Positions 35,204-43,132 of a DNA stretch of 64,000 bases are shown piece after piece. Numbering within the stretch: the first letter of the stretch is position 1; each line of letters starts with the position of its first letter. The DNA lies in contig NC_007802.1 of assembly GCF_000013565.1 (NCBI RefSeq), positions 2,604,001-2,668,000 of the forward strand, read 5' to 3'. Made by a program: the position numbers and the translations under genes. The notes beneath the pieces are model-generated. The model ran no database searches, had not been told where the DNA came from, and saw nothing but the letters and a program-made list of their open reading frames with translations. This DNA is from Jannaschia sp. CCS1. GTDB taxonomy: Bacteria; Pseudomonadota; Alphaproteobacteria; Rhodobacterales; Rhodobacteraceae.

Positions 35204-35221
35204 ATTCACCAATCGTTGAAA
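35204..35221. promoter_or_regulatory. Second TetR-type site before the periplasmic dehalogenase
   Basis: ATTCACCAATCGTTGAAA at 35204-35221 shares the ATTCACC half-site and spacing with the palindrome at 34581-34598. It lies 13 bases before the dehalogenase ATG, just upstream of AAGGAGA. A repressor here could block transcription or ribosome access. Confidence 0.5.
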
Positions 35222-35234
35222 TAAGGAGAACACA

Positions 35235-36227
35235 ATGAAACGAATACGAGCGCTGGCGACAGCCGCAACACTGGCTGCGGGCCTCGCCATGCCTGTAGCG
35301 GCGCAGGACACAGGTGGTGCGCAACAACCGATCTCTGCCGAATTCCCGTTTGAGCTTCAGACCGTCGAAGTATTGGGGTCGAACATGGCTTACGTCGATA
35401 CAGGCGACGGCCCGGTTGTTTTGTTCATTCACGGCAACCCGACATCGTCTTACCTGTGGCGCAATGTGATACCGCATGTGGCGGAGGATCACCGCGCGAT
35501 TGCCATCGACCTGATCGGCATGGGAGCCAGCGACAAGCCTGACATCGATTATACGTTTCAGGATCATTACGCGCATCTTGAAGGGTTCATCGACGCGCTG
35601 GAGCTGACGGATATCACCCTTGTCCTGCACGATTGGGGCGGCGGGCTTGGCACTTATTACGCGGCCAACAACTCCGACAATGTCCGCGCCATTGCGATGA
35701 TGGAGGCGGCAGCCCCGCCCGCTTTGCCGATCCCCGATTGGGCGATGGTCGCGGACCAGCAGACCCGTGAGACGTTTCAGGCCTTCCGTGACCCTGTGAT
35801 GGGCCCCCAGATCATCCTTGAACAGAACGGTTTTGTCGAAGGGCTGCTGCCCGCCACGATCCTGCGCACGCTGAGCGATGCCGAGATGGACGCCTACCGC
35901 GCGCCTTTTCCCACACCCGAAAGCCGCCAACCTGTTCTGATGTGGCCCAACGAAATCCCGATCGAAGGCACGCCCGCGCGCAATGTCACTGTGATGGAAG
36001 AGGTGGCGGCATGGCTAACCACATCCGAGCAGCCCAAATTGATCCTTTATGCCTCGCCCGGCTTGATCTGGTCGCCTGAGGTTGCCGATTTCGCCGCCCG
36101 CACCTTCAACAACACCGAGGCCCGTTTCGTCGGGGCTGGCATCCACTTCATCCAGGAAGATCAACCCGAAGCCATCGGTCGCAACCTGTCCGACTGGCTG
36201 CGCGACCGCGTCACGAGAGGAAACTGA
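35235..36227 (+). CDS. Haloalkane dehalogenase, LinB/DhaA-like, with signal peptide
   Basis: The 330-residue protein has an N-terminal Sec signal (residues 1-24, ending PVAAQ) followed by an alpha/beta hydrolase that aligns closely by eye with LinB. All five HLD-II active-site residues are present: N68 in HGNPTSSYLW, nucleophile D133 and W134 in HDWGGGLG, acid E157 in AMMEA, and base H304 in GIHFIQED. It should hydrolyse carbon-halogen bonds in haloalkanes. Export is unusual, since characterised relatives are mostly cytoplasmic. AAGGAGA supports the ATG at 35235. It is followed in the same direction by a DUF1330-like gene 3 bases later. Confidence 0.85.
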   Translation: MKRIRALATAATLAAGLAMPVAAQDTGGAQQPISAEFPFELQTVEVLGSNMAYVDTGDGPVVLFIHGNPTSSYLWRNVIPHVAEDHRAIAIDLIGMGASDKPDIDYTFQDHYAHLEGFIDALELTDITLVLHDWGGGLGTYYAANNSDNVRAIAMMEAAAPPALPIPDWAMVADQQTRETFQAFRDPVMGPQIILEQNGFVEGLLPATILRTLSDAEMDAYRAPFPTPESRQPVLMWPNEIPIEGTPARNVTVMEEVAAWLTTSEQPKLILYASPGLIWSPEVADFAARTFNNTEARFVGAGIHFIQEDQPEAIGRNLSDWLRDRVTRGN

Positions 36228-36230
36228 ACC

Positions 36231-36548
36231 ATGAGCGATACCAACCCCGTCTACATGATCGTGATGCTCGAAATCGACGATATGCCGACCTTCTTTGAGG
36301 ATTATGCCAACCCGTTGCAGGCGATCCACGCGCGCCACGGTGTGGAGGTTCTGGCCGCGACGCCCGCGCCAACCGTGTTGGAGGGCGACTACACCAAATC
36401 CTTCACGGTGCTGCTGAAGTTCGCCTCTGCCGAGGTCCATGCCGAATGGTGGGCGGATCCCGACTATCAGCCGCTGCGCAAACGCCGCCACGAGCTGACC
36501 AACACAGACACGTCGCTGGCGATGGTCGTTCCGACCTTCACACCTTGA
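36231..36548 (+). CDS. Small DUF1330-like protein
   Basis: The 105-residue protein has the ferredoxin-like dimeric alpha/beta-barrel pattern of DUF1330: YMIVMLEIDDMPTFFEDYANP at the start, and FASAEVHAEWWADPDYQPL in the middle. The function of the family is not established; some relatives are monooxygenase- or decarboxylase-like. It starts 3 bases after the dehalogenase stop, with AGAGG upstream, so it is co-transcribed with it. The next gene follows 22 bases later. Confidence 0.75.
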   Translation: MSDTNPVYMIVMLEIDDMPTFFEDYANPLQAIHARHGVEVLAATPAPTVLEGDYTKSFTVLLKFASAEVHAEWWADPDYQPLRKRRHELTNTDTSLAMVVPTFTP

Positions 36549-36570
36549 TATCCGCCTTGGAGCAAACCCA

Positions 36571-37542
36571 ATGAACAAAACCGTTCAATTCGAAACCCTC
36601 GGAGGGCCAGAGGTTCTGACTTTCGTGGATGCCCCTGCCCCGTCACCCAAGGCCGGTGAGGTGCAGATCGCGGTGAAAGCCGCAGGACTGAACCGCGCCG
36701 AACTGCTGTTCATCGCGGGCCAATACCTGATTGATCCTGTGCTGCCGTCCGGCGCGGGCGTGGAAGGCGCGGGCGACATCATCGCCATCGGGCCAGAGGT
36801 TGACCGGTTCGCCGTCGGTGACCGTGTGGCGATCACGCCGGGCTTCAATCAACTCGATTACGTCGTTCTGGGGGAGACGGTGAACATGTCCGCCGCTGCT
36901 TTGGAGCCGATTGCGGACGACATGAGCTACGTTGAGGCCGCTGCGTTCTGGATGGCCTTTGGTACGGCCTATGGCCTGCTCGTCCAGCAAGGCGGTTTGC
37001 GCCAGGGCGCAGGTCAGTATGTTGTGATGAACGCGGCCAGCTCATCCGTGGGAACGGCGGCGTTCCAGATCATCAAGGCCCATGGCGGTGTTTCTATTGC
37101 GACGACCCGCACCCATGACAAGGTCGCGGCCCTGAAAGCGGCAGGCGCAGATCATGTGATCGTCACCGAAGCCGAAAATGTGGTCGCGCGGGTCATGGAA
37201 ATCACCCAAGGGCACGGCTTCGACATCGCCTGCGATGCGGTCATGGGCGCTGACGGGGCGACTCTTGCGAATGCGGCAGCGGTCGGGGCCACGTTTGTGA
37301 TTTACGGGCTGCTGTCGGGTGAGATTTCTCCGATGCCGTTTGGACCCATGCTCAGCCACGGTCTGAACGTGGTGGGCTTTCACCTCGTCTGGCTGCTGCT
37401 CGATGTGCCCGAGCGTCGCAACGCCGCCGTCGATCACCTCACCGCTGGTCTTGCGCGGGGCGACTATGCCCCCGTCATCGACAAGGTCTTTCCCTTCGAT
37501 CAGGTCGCTGACGCCTACCGCCACATGGCGTCCAACACCTGA
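36571..37542 (+). CDS. Zinc-independent MDR oxidoreductase (quinone reductase-like)
   Basis: The 323-residue protein is a medium-chain dehydrogenase/reductase of the quinone oxidoreductase type. It has GGPEVLTFVDAP at the N terminus, GAGVEGAGDIIAIG, and a Rossmann region YVVMNAASSSVGTAAFQI, and it lacks the zinc-ligand cysteines of alcohol dehydrogenases. It probably reduces a quinone, enone or aldehyde with NADPH. It is the third gene of the operon behind the TetR-controlled dehalogenase. The IS element begins 15 bases after its stop, so any former downstream gene may have been separated from it. Confidence 0.82.
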   Translation: MNKTVQFETLGGPEVLTFVDAPAPSPKAGEVQIAVKAAGLNRAELLFIAGQYLIDPVLPSGAGVEGAGDIIAIGPEVDRFAVGDRVAITPGFNQLDYVVLGETVNMSAAALEPIADDMSYVEAAAFWMAFGTAYGLLVQQGGLRQGAGQYVVMNAASSSVGTAAFQIIKAHGGVSIATTRTHDKVAALKAAGADHVIVTEAENVVARVMEITQGHGFDIACDAVMGADGATLANAAAVGATFVIYGLLSGEISPMPFGPMLSHGLNVVGFHLVWLLLDVPERRNAAVDHLTAGLARGDYAPVIDKVFPFDQVADAYRHMASNT

Positions 37543-37604
37543 CCTGCTCCCCTGAAATGTCCGGCATTTAGAGTTAGCCTGTTCTCCAACTGAGGAGACA
37601 GACG

Positions 37605-37871
37605 ATGAAGAGAAGCCGTTTCAGCGAAGAACAGATCATTGGCGTTTTGAAAGAGCACCAGGCTGGCCTGGGTGCGAAGGATCTGTGCCGCAAGCATGGG
37701 ATCAGTGACGCGACCTTCTACAAGTGGCGATCCAAGTATGGCGGCATGGAGGTGTCCGGCGCTCGGCGGCTGAAGACGCTGGAATCTGAGAACGCCTAAC
37801 TGAAGAAGATGCTGGCCGAGCAGATGATGGATGTGGCGACGCTGAAAGAGATGCTCGGAAAAAACTTCTGA
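37605..37871 (+). pseudogene. IS3 transposase orfA with an internal stop
   Basis: The N-terminal part is a typical IS3 helix-turn-helix protein (KRSRFSEEQIIGVLKEHQAG, then GISDATFYKWRSKYGG). A TAA at 37797-37799 interrupts the leucine zipper between ENA and [11 protein letters not shown], where relatives have a lysine or arginine. Reading on in frame reaches the expected end KEMLGKNF at 37871. The stop leaves a 64-residue fragment without the zipper needed for the OrfAB fusion. Confidence 0.8.
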
Positions 37872-37894
37872 GGCCCGGTTCGAGGAGGAATGCT

Positions 37895-38755
37895 GTGAAC
37901 TGGGCCATGAAGACCAAGAGTTACAATCAGAAACGGGCCTGTTCCTTGGCCGGGATCGATCCGCGTGTGTATCGGCGAAGGTCGAACCGCCCCGCCGACA
38001 CGGAATTGCGGGCCCGGATGAAGGAGCTGGCATCCGAGCGGCGACGGTTCGGATATCGCCGTCTGCATATCCTACTGAAGCGAGAAGGCTGGGAGGTGAA
38101 CTGGAAGAAGCTGTATCGGCTCTACCGCGAAGAAGGGTTAACCGTCCATAAACGGGGCGGGCGCAAGCGTGCTGTGGGCACGAGGACGCCCATGGCGATC
38201 CCGCAGGGGCCGAACCAGCGATGGTCGCTCGACTTCATGTCTGACGCGCTGGAGGATGGCCGCAGGTTCCGCGTGCTGAATGTCATCGACGACTTCAGGC
38301 GGGAATGTCTGGCCGCCGTGGTGGACACATCCATAGGTGGGGCACGCGTCGCCCGCGAACTGGATCGTATCGCTGAACTGCGCGGCTACCCCTGCATGGT
38401 GGTAAGCGACAACGGCACCGAATTGACCAGCAATGCGATGCTGAAATGGCAGGAGGACCGCAAGGTCGGTTGGCACTACATCGCGCCTGGAAAGCCCATG
38501 CAGAACGGCCTGGTCGAAAGCTTCAATGGAAGGATGCGCGAGGAATGCCTCAACGAACACCTGTTCCCGTCTCTGCGCCATGCCGTCGTCCATCGTCCTC
38601 GGACCAATGGCGGAAAATGAACGACCATGATCGCGGCATGGCGCGCCGACTACAATCAAAACCGGCCTCACTCCAGCCTCGCTGGCCTGACGCCACACGA
38701 ATATGCTAACCGGTCAAAGGAAGACCAGAACCTGAACAGTGCTAACCTAAATTAG
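37895..38755 (+). pseudogene. IS3 transposase orfB, interrupted
   Basis: This is the rve integrase domain of IS3 transposases, with [28 protein letters not shown], and [19 protein letters not shown], so the DDE residues are present. After FPSLRHA an insertion of about 36 bases, relative to what I expect for the family, brings in a TGA at 38618-38620. The same frame then resumes with MIAAWRADYNQNRPHSSLAG and runs to TAG at 38753-38755. The protein is therefore split in its C-terminal domain. Confidence 0.78.
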
Positions 38756-38814
38756 CGGACTCCAAGGGGAGCAGGTCACACCCAACTGGGCAAAATCGTC
38801 GTGGAGATGGATCA

Positions 38815-39759
38815 ATGACCGGCGTCTTTGACGCGGCCCACGGCCGCGCGCAAGCAACGGTCGCACGTTTGGGCATCGGCGCAGAGTATCGGTTTGCGCA
38901 TCATTTCGCCCACACGCCCATGGGCACGATGCACTACGTGGACGAAGGGACCGGCGACCCTGTCCTACTGCTGCACGGCAATCCGACATGGTCTTACCTC
39001 TACCGCAAATTCATCCCCGCCCTTGCACAGACCCATCGCGTGATCGCCCCCGATCACATCGGTTTTGGCCTGTCGGACAAACCCGAGGCGGAGGGTGACT
39101 ATACGCTAGACGCGCATATCCAAAACCTTGAGGCTCTGGTGCAGCAGCTTGACCTGACCAACATCACGCTTGTGATGCAGGATTGGGGCGGGCCCATCGG
39201 CCTTGGCATGGCGGCCCGGCATCCCGCCCGCATCAAGGCGCTGGTGGTAATGAAAACTTTTGGCTTCTACCCGCCGATTGATGGGGTCGATCCCGACAAG
39301 CTGAAACTCCCCCCGCCGCTGTTGATGATGCGGGCAAAGGGCATCGGTGATTTTCTGGTGCGACGCCTGGGGTTCTTTGAACGTCAGGTCATGACCATGG
39401 CCACGGCGACCAAACGCAAAGGCCCGTCCAAGCGTGCCTACCGCGACATCTTTCGCACCTACGCCGAACGCGCGGGCGTCATGGCCTTTCCGCGCATGAT
39501 CCCGGCCAACACGGGCCACCCAGCTGCACAGATCCTGATGCAAGAAACCGGCCCCTATATCGACCAGTTCGACGGTCCTGCGCATATCTTCTGGGGCATG
39601 AAAGATCCGTTGATCCCGGTCGGCGCTCTTACCGCATGGAAGAAACGGCTGCCCCAGGCAGGCGTCACCGAGTTCGCGACCGCGCGGCACTACCTTCAGG
39701 ACGACGTACCGGACCAATTGATCCCGGAACTTGTCGAATTTTTGAACCGGGACGTCTAA
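38815..39759 (+). CDS. Haloalkane dehalogenase-like alpha/beta hydrolase 2
   Basis: The 314-residue protein has no signal peptide. It has HGNPTWSYLYR (residues 54-64), nucleophile D123 with W124 in MQDWGGPIGL, a probable acid D264 in WGMKDPLIP, and base H292 in ARHYLQDD. The acid placed after beta-7 and the QDWGG elbow fit haloalkane dehalogenases of subfamily I or III rather than II, so this is not a recent copy of the gene at 35235. GGAG lies nine bases before the ATG. It starts 54 bases after the IS end. Substrate cannot be read from sequence; related epoxide hydrolases share much of the pattern. Confidence 0.78.
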   Translation: MTGVFDAAHGRAQATVARLGIGAEYRFAHHFAHTPMGTMHYVDEGTGDPVLLLHGNPTWSYLYRKFIPALAQTHRVIAPDHIGFGLSDKPEAEGDYTLDAHIQNLEALVQQLDLTNITLVMQDWGGPIGLGMAARHPARIKALVVMKTFGFYPPIDGVDPDKLKLPPPLLMMRAKGIGDFLVRRLGFFERQVMTMATATKRKGPSKRAYRDIFRTYAERAGVMAFPRMIPANTGHPAAQILMQETGPYIDQFDGPAHIFWGMKDPLIPVGALTAWKKRLPQAGVTEFATARHYLQDDVPDQLIPELVEFLNRDV

Positions 39760-39826
39760 GAGAGTGTCCCATTCACGGACCAAACCGCGGCAGAGATCGA
39801 AACGATCTTTATCTTCACACCGGTCT

Positions 39827-39861
39827 TTCAGTCACCTGCGATCTCATCACAGATGACTGAA
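39827..39861. repeat. Inverted repeat between convergent genes
   Basis: TTCAGTCA at 39827-39834 and TGACTGAA at 39854-39861 are perfect complements around 19 bases. It sits between the convergent dehalogenase 2 and MAPEG genes, where a terminator would be expected, but there is no T-run. It may instead be a regulator site. Confidence 0.5.
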
Positions 39862-39877
39862 GTATTTGCTGCTCTCT

Positions 39878-40288
39878 CTACTGAGCGGCCGCGCCGAGAT
39901 TTGTCAGCAGCGCGAAGGTGAAGACCGGTGCCGCAACGAAGAACAGCATCCAGGACAGGCTGCGAAACGGCACAGCGCCGATAGCATAAAGTGGAAAATA
40001 GAGAACCCGTGAAACGATCATCGCAAGTGCGGCCCAATAGGTCAGGTCGTTGGAGATACCGGTCATCTGCTGGACGAACACGAGCGGCACCCACACAACG
40101 GCGGCATGGGCCTGGTTATTGACGGCGCGCATCATGCGATCCTGCATCGGGCTCGGTGGTGGGGCAGTGTCCCGGTTCGACAGGGCAAATCCGATACCGG
40201 CCTTGATGTCGAGCTGGAATTGCTGAAGTGCGATGGACATCCACATCATCACGCCCGTTGCGATCACGGACCAAAGTTCAATACTCAT
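39878..40288 (-). CDS. MAPEG-family membrane protein
   Basis: The 136-residue protein has four hydrophobic segments and the MAPEG pattern RMMRAVNNQAHAAVVWVPLV after the first loop. MAPEG proteins include microsomal glutathione transferases, so a role in conjugating or detoxifying electrophiles is possible but not shown. It is the last gene of a minus-strand operon that begins with the tautomerase at 43009. It follows the alpha/beta hydrolase gene after 50 bases. Confidence 0.78.
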   Translation of the reverse strand: MSIELWSVIATGVMMWMSIALQQFQLDIKAGIGFALSNRDTAPPPSPMQDRMMRAVNNQAHAAVVWVPLVFVQQMTGISNDLTYWAALAMIVSRVLYFPLYAIGAVPFRSLSWMLFFVAAPVFTFALLTNLGAAAQ

Positions 40289-40338
40289 GTCATGTCTTCT
40301 TTCTGTCTGTTGTCAGGAGTTGGGGTTTCGGAGGACGG

Positions 40339-41208
40339 TCATTCGCAAAGCAGTGACGAGACCGGTTTGTGGGTGGCCAAAAAGTCTGCAAGCATTGTCA
40401 TTGTCGCGTCTGGATTTTCTTCCAGCAGCCAATGCCCGGCGTCCGGGATGGTGCGGGTTTCCACATCGTGTGCCACGAGTTCCATCTGCGCACCGATCAT
40501 GGGCCCAAAGCTGACCTCGCCTCCGACAGCCAGGATCGGTGCGGCGATCGGTTTGTCTGCGAGGTTTGCATTGTCTTCGACGTCCTGCGCAAAGGCCGCA
40601 AAATGGCCAAGCGCGGTGCGCAAACCACCGGGCACGCGCAAGTCATTGATGGCGTCCTTGCGCTGCATGTCTGACATTGGGGACGAGCCTGCTGCGGAAA
40701 ATTCTTGCCAGAACCGTTCGAGATAGATGTCTTCCCGTCTTTCGACCAAACGTTCCGCGTGGTGTCCAAAAAACCCGAAATGCCAAGTGCGCGGATCGGT
40801 TAAAAGATCACGCCAGAACCCGACACCGGGAGGCGTCGCTTCCATAATGACGGCGGCGCTGACCTTTTGGGTCGCCGCGAAGGCGTAGGCGACCATGGCC
40901 CCCAGGTCGTGTCCGATAACCACCAATGGAGCATCCGGCCCCGCGCGTTGTGCGACCAATGCTGCGAATACCTCAGCAAGTTCGACTTTGCTGAGGGGTC
41001 TGTCCTCGCCACGGTAGACATGCAGGGACGGTGCAAAGACATGCCACCCCGCCTGCGCAGCACGATCCGCCGTTTCAGCCCACATTAGGGGGGTTTGACT
41101 GTGACCGTGCAACAGGAGCGCAATGGGTCCGCCCTGCAAACCGGCTTCGCGAAACTTCACGTGCGCCTTTCCCAGGTTGTCTCTTTGAAGCTTTTGGAAA
41201 TCGATCAT
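40339..41208 (-). CDS. Alpha/beta hydrolase with Asp nucleophile (epoxide hydrolase/dehalogenase-like)
   Basis: The 289-residue protein has LLHGHSQTPLMW as the oxyanion turn, VIGHDLGAMVAYAF with a predicted Asp nucleophile at residue 101, and AGHWLLEENPD carrying the catalytic His near the C terminus. Asp rather than Ser at the elbow points to epoxide hydrolases, haloacetate dehalogenases or haloalkane dehalogenases. Unlike the other two enzymes in this region it has no Trp after the nucleophile. Its ATG overlaps the stop of the upstream SRPBCC gene at 41205-41208. Confidence 0.78.
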   Translation of the reverse strand: MIDFQKLQRDNLGKAHVKFREAGLQGGPIALLLHGHSQTPLMWAETADRAAQAGWHVFAPSLHVYRGEDRPLSKVELAEVFAALVAQRAGPDAPLVVIGHDLGAMVAYAFAATQKVSAAVIMEATPPGVGFWRDLLTDPRTWHFGFFGHHAERLVERREDIYLERFWQEFSAAGSSPMSDMQRKDAINDLRVPGGLRTALGHFAAFAQDVEDNANLADKPIAAPILAVGGEVSFGPMIGAQMELVAHDVETRTIPDAGHWLLEENPDATMTMLADFLATHKPVSSLLCE

Positions 41209-41693
41209 GCTGCCAGCGCCTTGGCCTTGTCAGGGTGAATTTTGCCCGTTTCAGCATAGAGTTTGAGATCGGCCAGCGTGTCATTGATCGCTGTTTCAAA
41301 CTGACGGCGCATCATCCATCCCATCAGGAAACCGAACGGGGCCATCAGATCGGCTTCGAAGGCCAGATCGACTTCGGTGGTGCCTCCCAATGGGTTCAAC
41401 TTCCAACGCCGATGGAGGCCGCGAACGAAGAATGGCATGGACTTGGAGTGCGCTTCATAAGCGAGTTGATAATTTGCCGCATCATATTCCCGGATCGTCT
41501 CCGCGACCTCTCCGATGGATGCTGTGCAGACCCGCCCTCCGACGGACGCCCCGGTTAGGGGCGCCGCATCGGGATTGGGGGCAGACGACTGCACGGCACG
41601 GGCCCATTGCCCAACATCCGCGTATTCCTCGGCCAGAATGCGCCAGACCGTTTCGACCGGCGCGTCTACATGGATAGATTTTGCGATCTGCAT
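41205..41693 (-). CDS. SRPBCC-family protein
   Basis: The 162-residue protein begins MQIAKSIHVDAPVETVWRIL, the first strand and helix of the START/SRPBCC (polyketide cyclase-like) fold, and ends with the long C-terminal helix MRRQFETAINDTLADLKLYAE. The fold forms a hydrophobic ligand pocket. No specific reaction can be assigned. It overlaps the neighbouring genes at both ends, by one base at 41693 and by ATGA at 41205, so it is firmly part of the operon. Confidence 0.78.
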   Translation of the reverse strand: MQIAKSIHVDAPVETVWRILAEEYADVGQWARAVQSSAPNPDAAPLTGASVGGRVCTASIGEVAETIREYDAANYQLAYEAHSKSMPFFVRGLHRRWKLNPLGGTTEVDLAFEADLMAPFGFLMGWMMRRQFETAINDTLADLKLYAETGKIHPDKAKALAA

Positions 41694-42073
41694 CAGTTGA
41701 CCTCAAGGTTGACCGACGTCGCAATATCAAGCTGCTGCATCTGGAGCGTCTCAAGGTTGGCGACGCCCGGCAATGCACCGAACTCGGGCCATGTCAGGGC
41801 TTCTTCGTTGATGCGGTTCATCGCATCGCGGTCGGTCCAGAAATTAACCATCGTCCAAGCCCCGTTCGGGCCTTCGGCAACCGAACGCGCAACAAGGGTG
41901 CCGTACTGGCCCATCTGCGCGGAAATTGGGTCGAGTGCTGCGGTTACGGCTGCAGCGTCTGCACCTTCCTGAGCTTGGAATGTGACGATTTCCATCACCG
42001 TGGCTTCTTGGGCGAAGGCTGCGAACGGCGTGAGCGCCAAAGCGGCAACGGTGGCTAGTGTACGAAGTCTCAT
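41693..42073 (-). CDS. Exported small alpha/beta-barrel protein
   Basis: The 126-residue protein has a signal peptide (MRLRTLATVAALALTPFAAFA, cleavage before QEA). The remaining 105 residues have the pattern of a dimeric ABM-like alpha/beta barrel (MEIVTFQAQEGADAAAV, then GAWTMVNFWTDRDAMNRI). I do not recognise a named family. It is predicted to be periplasmic, as is the dehalogenase at 35235. Its stop overlaps the start of the SRPBCC gene. Confidence 0.72.
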   Translation of the reverse strand: MRLRTLATVAALALTPFAAFAQEATVMEIVTFQAQEGADAAAVTAALDPISAQMGQYGTLVARSVAEGPNGAWTMVNFWTDRDAMNRINEEALTWPEFGALPGVANLETLQMQQLDIATSVNLEVN

Positions 42074-42126
42074 GGAGGTCTCCTTGGTTGAGTTGGTGTG
42101 GAGTGAGTTTGGGTGCAGCGGACGCC

Positions 42127-42705
42127 CTAGGGCCGCTCGTCCCCGAGGTATTCACCGCCAAACACGGACACGGCGGTCTGGAAGGTTCGGCGCACGGTGC
42201 CGGTCAGGACCGGCGTGATCACCGGGCCAGTTCCGGGAATGCGGGGATCGAAAAACACTCTGACGGTCAGGTCAGTGCCGCCCGCGTTGTTGTCAGCGAA
42301 TTCATAGGCCAGCACGATCTCGGAAACCGGCAGTGACAGGGTCGATGCGTCCTGATCGACCGTGTAGGCGTAGGCATGGGGCGGATCGTAGACGAGAAGC
42401 GGCTCGTGCAGTTCGCGACCATCCTCAAACACACAGATGCGCACACTGCCGACACCCATTTCGCCAGGTGCGCTGCTGCGCGAGTGATCAAAACGAACCT
42501 CCGATATCGTTGGATCGTAGGTGGCTACTTGGGTCAAAAGCTGCGGCAGAATTTCGGCAGGGGACGCATCGAACCGCACCCGCACGACACGTCGTAGAGT
42601 AGCTTGCGTCAATCCGCCTGTATCGCCAGCGGTCTGCGCGTTTCCGCAGCTAGCCACTAGCAGTGCAGACGCGCCAGTTGTCAGAAAAGTTCTTCGGGCA
42701 AGCAT
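42127..42705 (-). CDS. Predicted SRPBCC-like lipoprotein
   Basis: The 192-residue protein starts MLARRTFLTTGASALLVASC, a signal ending in a lipobox (VASC, with the acylated Cys at residue 20) and preceded by a twin-arginine-like ARRTF. The rest resembles SRPBCC/polyketide-cyclase proteins (RVVRVRFDASPAEILPQLL, then FFDPRIPGTGPVITPVLTG). It is the second small ligand-binding type protein in this operon and the third predicted exported one in the region. Function unknown. Confidence 0.72.
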   Translation of the reverse strand: MLARRTFLTTGASALLVASCGNAQTAGDTGGLTQATLRRVVRVRFDASPAEILPQLLTQVATYDPTISEVRFDHSRSSAPGEMGVGSVRICVFEDGRELHEPLLVYDPPHAYAYTVDQDASTLSLPVSEIVLAYEFADNNAGGTDLTVRVFFDPRIPGTGPVITPVLTGTVRRTFQTAVSVFGGEYLGDERP

Positions 42706-42811
42706 GAAATGCTCCGTTGCTTTGAACGTGCTTAGGTGTTTGCCGAGGCCAGAGGTCTCGACAGCGCGATCATTTATTGAAGTTGCGTGAGGTCAGGTGA
42801 CGTGTGGGCGG

Positions 42812-43009
42812 CTAGCCCAGAACATTGCCACCGATCGAGTAGCCACCGGCTGCGGTTTCCTCGACATAGACACTGACGAATTGGCGGATATCGCCCTTAC
42901 CCTCCTCAGAGGCAAAACCAGCCATCGCGTCGGTAAGCGTCGCGATCAGCTCGCCTTTTTCTTCTTGAGACCAGGCGTCTTTTGGAACCGTAAGTCGAAT
43001 GCTCGGCAT
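42812..43009 (-). CDS. Tautomerase-superfamily small protein
   Basis: The 65-residue protein begins MPSIRLTVPKDAWSQEEKGE, so removal of Met would expose the catalytic Pro-1 of the 4-oxalocrotonate tautomerase superfamily. Length and the FVSVYVEE segment in the second beta-strand also fit. The superfamily includes 3-chloroacrylate dehalogenases, which act downstream of haloalkane dehalogenases in known pathways, but the residues that separate those activities cannot be judged here. It is the first gene of the minus-strand operon and diverges from the second TetR gene. Confidence 0.78.
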   Translation of the reverse strand: MPSIRLTVPKDAWSQEEKGELIATLTDAMAGFASEEGKGDIRQFVSVYVEETAAGGYSIGGNVLG

Positions 43010-43032
43010 GTTGCTCTCCTGCTATACATCGC

Positions 43033-43074
43033 TTCAGATTATTCTGAAACGCTTGTTATAAAACGTCTAGCGTT
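43033..43074. promoter_or_regulatory. Palindromes in the tautomerase/TetR 2 divergent promoter
   Basis: TTCAGATTATTCTGAA at 43033-43048 is a perfect 6-4-6 inverted repeat, and AACGTCTAGCGTT at 43062-43074 has AACG/CGTT arms. Both sit in the AT-rich gap between divergent genes, the usual place for a TetR operator. Confidence 0.55.
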
Positions 43075-43132
43075 GGCAAATACTCAGCGCAAGCATAATA
43101 TACCGATGATTATAAAATAAATGTGAGCAGCC

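Larger units (their letters stand above)
37558..38761 (+). mobile_element. Broken IS3-family insertion sequence
   Basis: About 1.2 kb with imperfect terminal inverted repeats. The left end begins TGTCCGGCATTTAG and continues into GTTAGCCTGTTC. The complement of the right end reads AGTCCGCTAATTTAG and then GTTAGCACTGTTC. Between them are orfA and orfB of an IS3-family transposase, both carrying stop-type lesions. I saw no clear target-site duplication. It lies between the two haloalkane dehalogenase genes. Confidence 0.85.

Noticed and set aside
38815-39759. Dehalogenase 2 as a recent duplicate of the 35235 gene
   Set aside because: The catalytic acid is in a different place and the nucleophile elbow differs (MQDWGG against LHDWGG), so they belong to different subfamilies.
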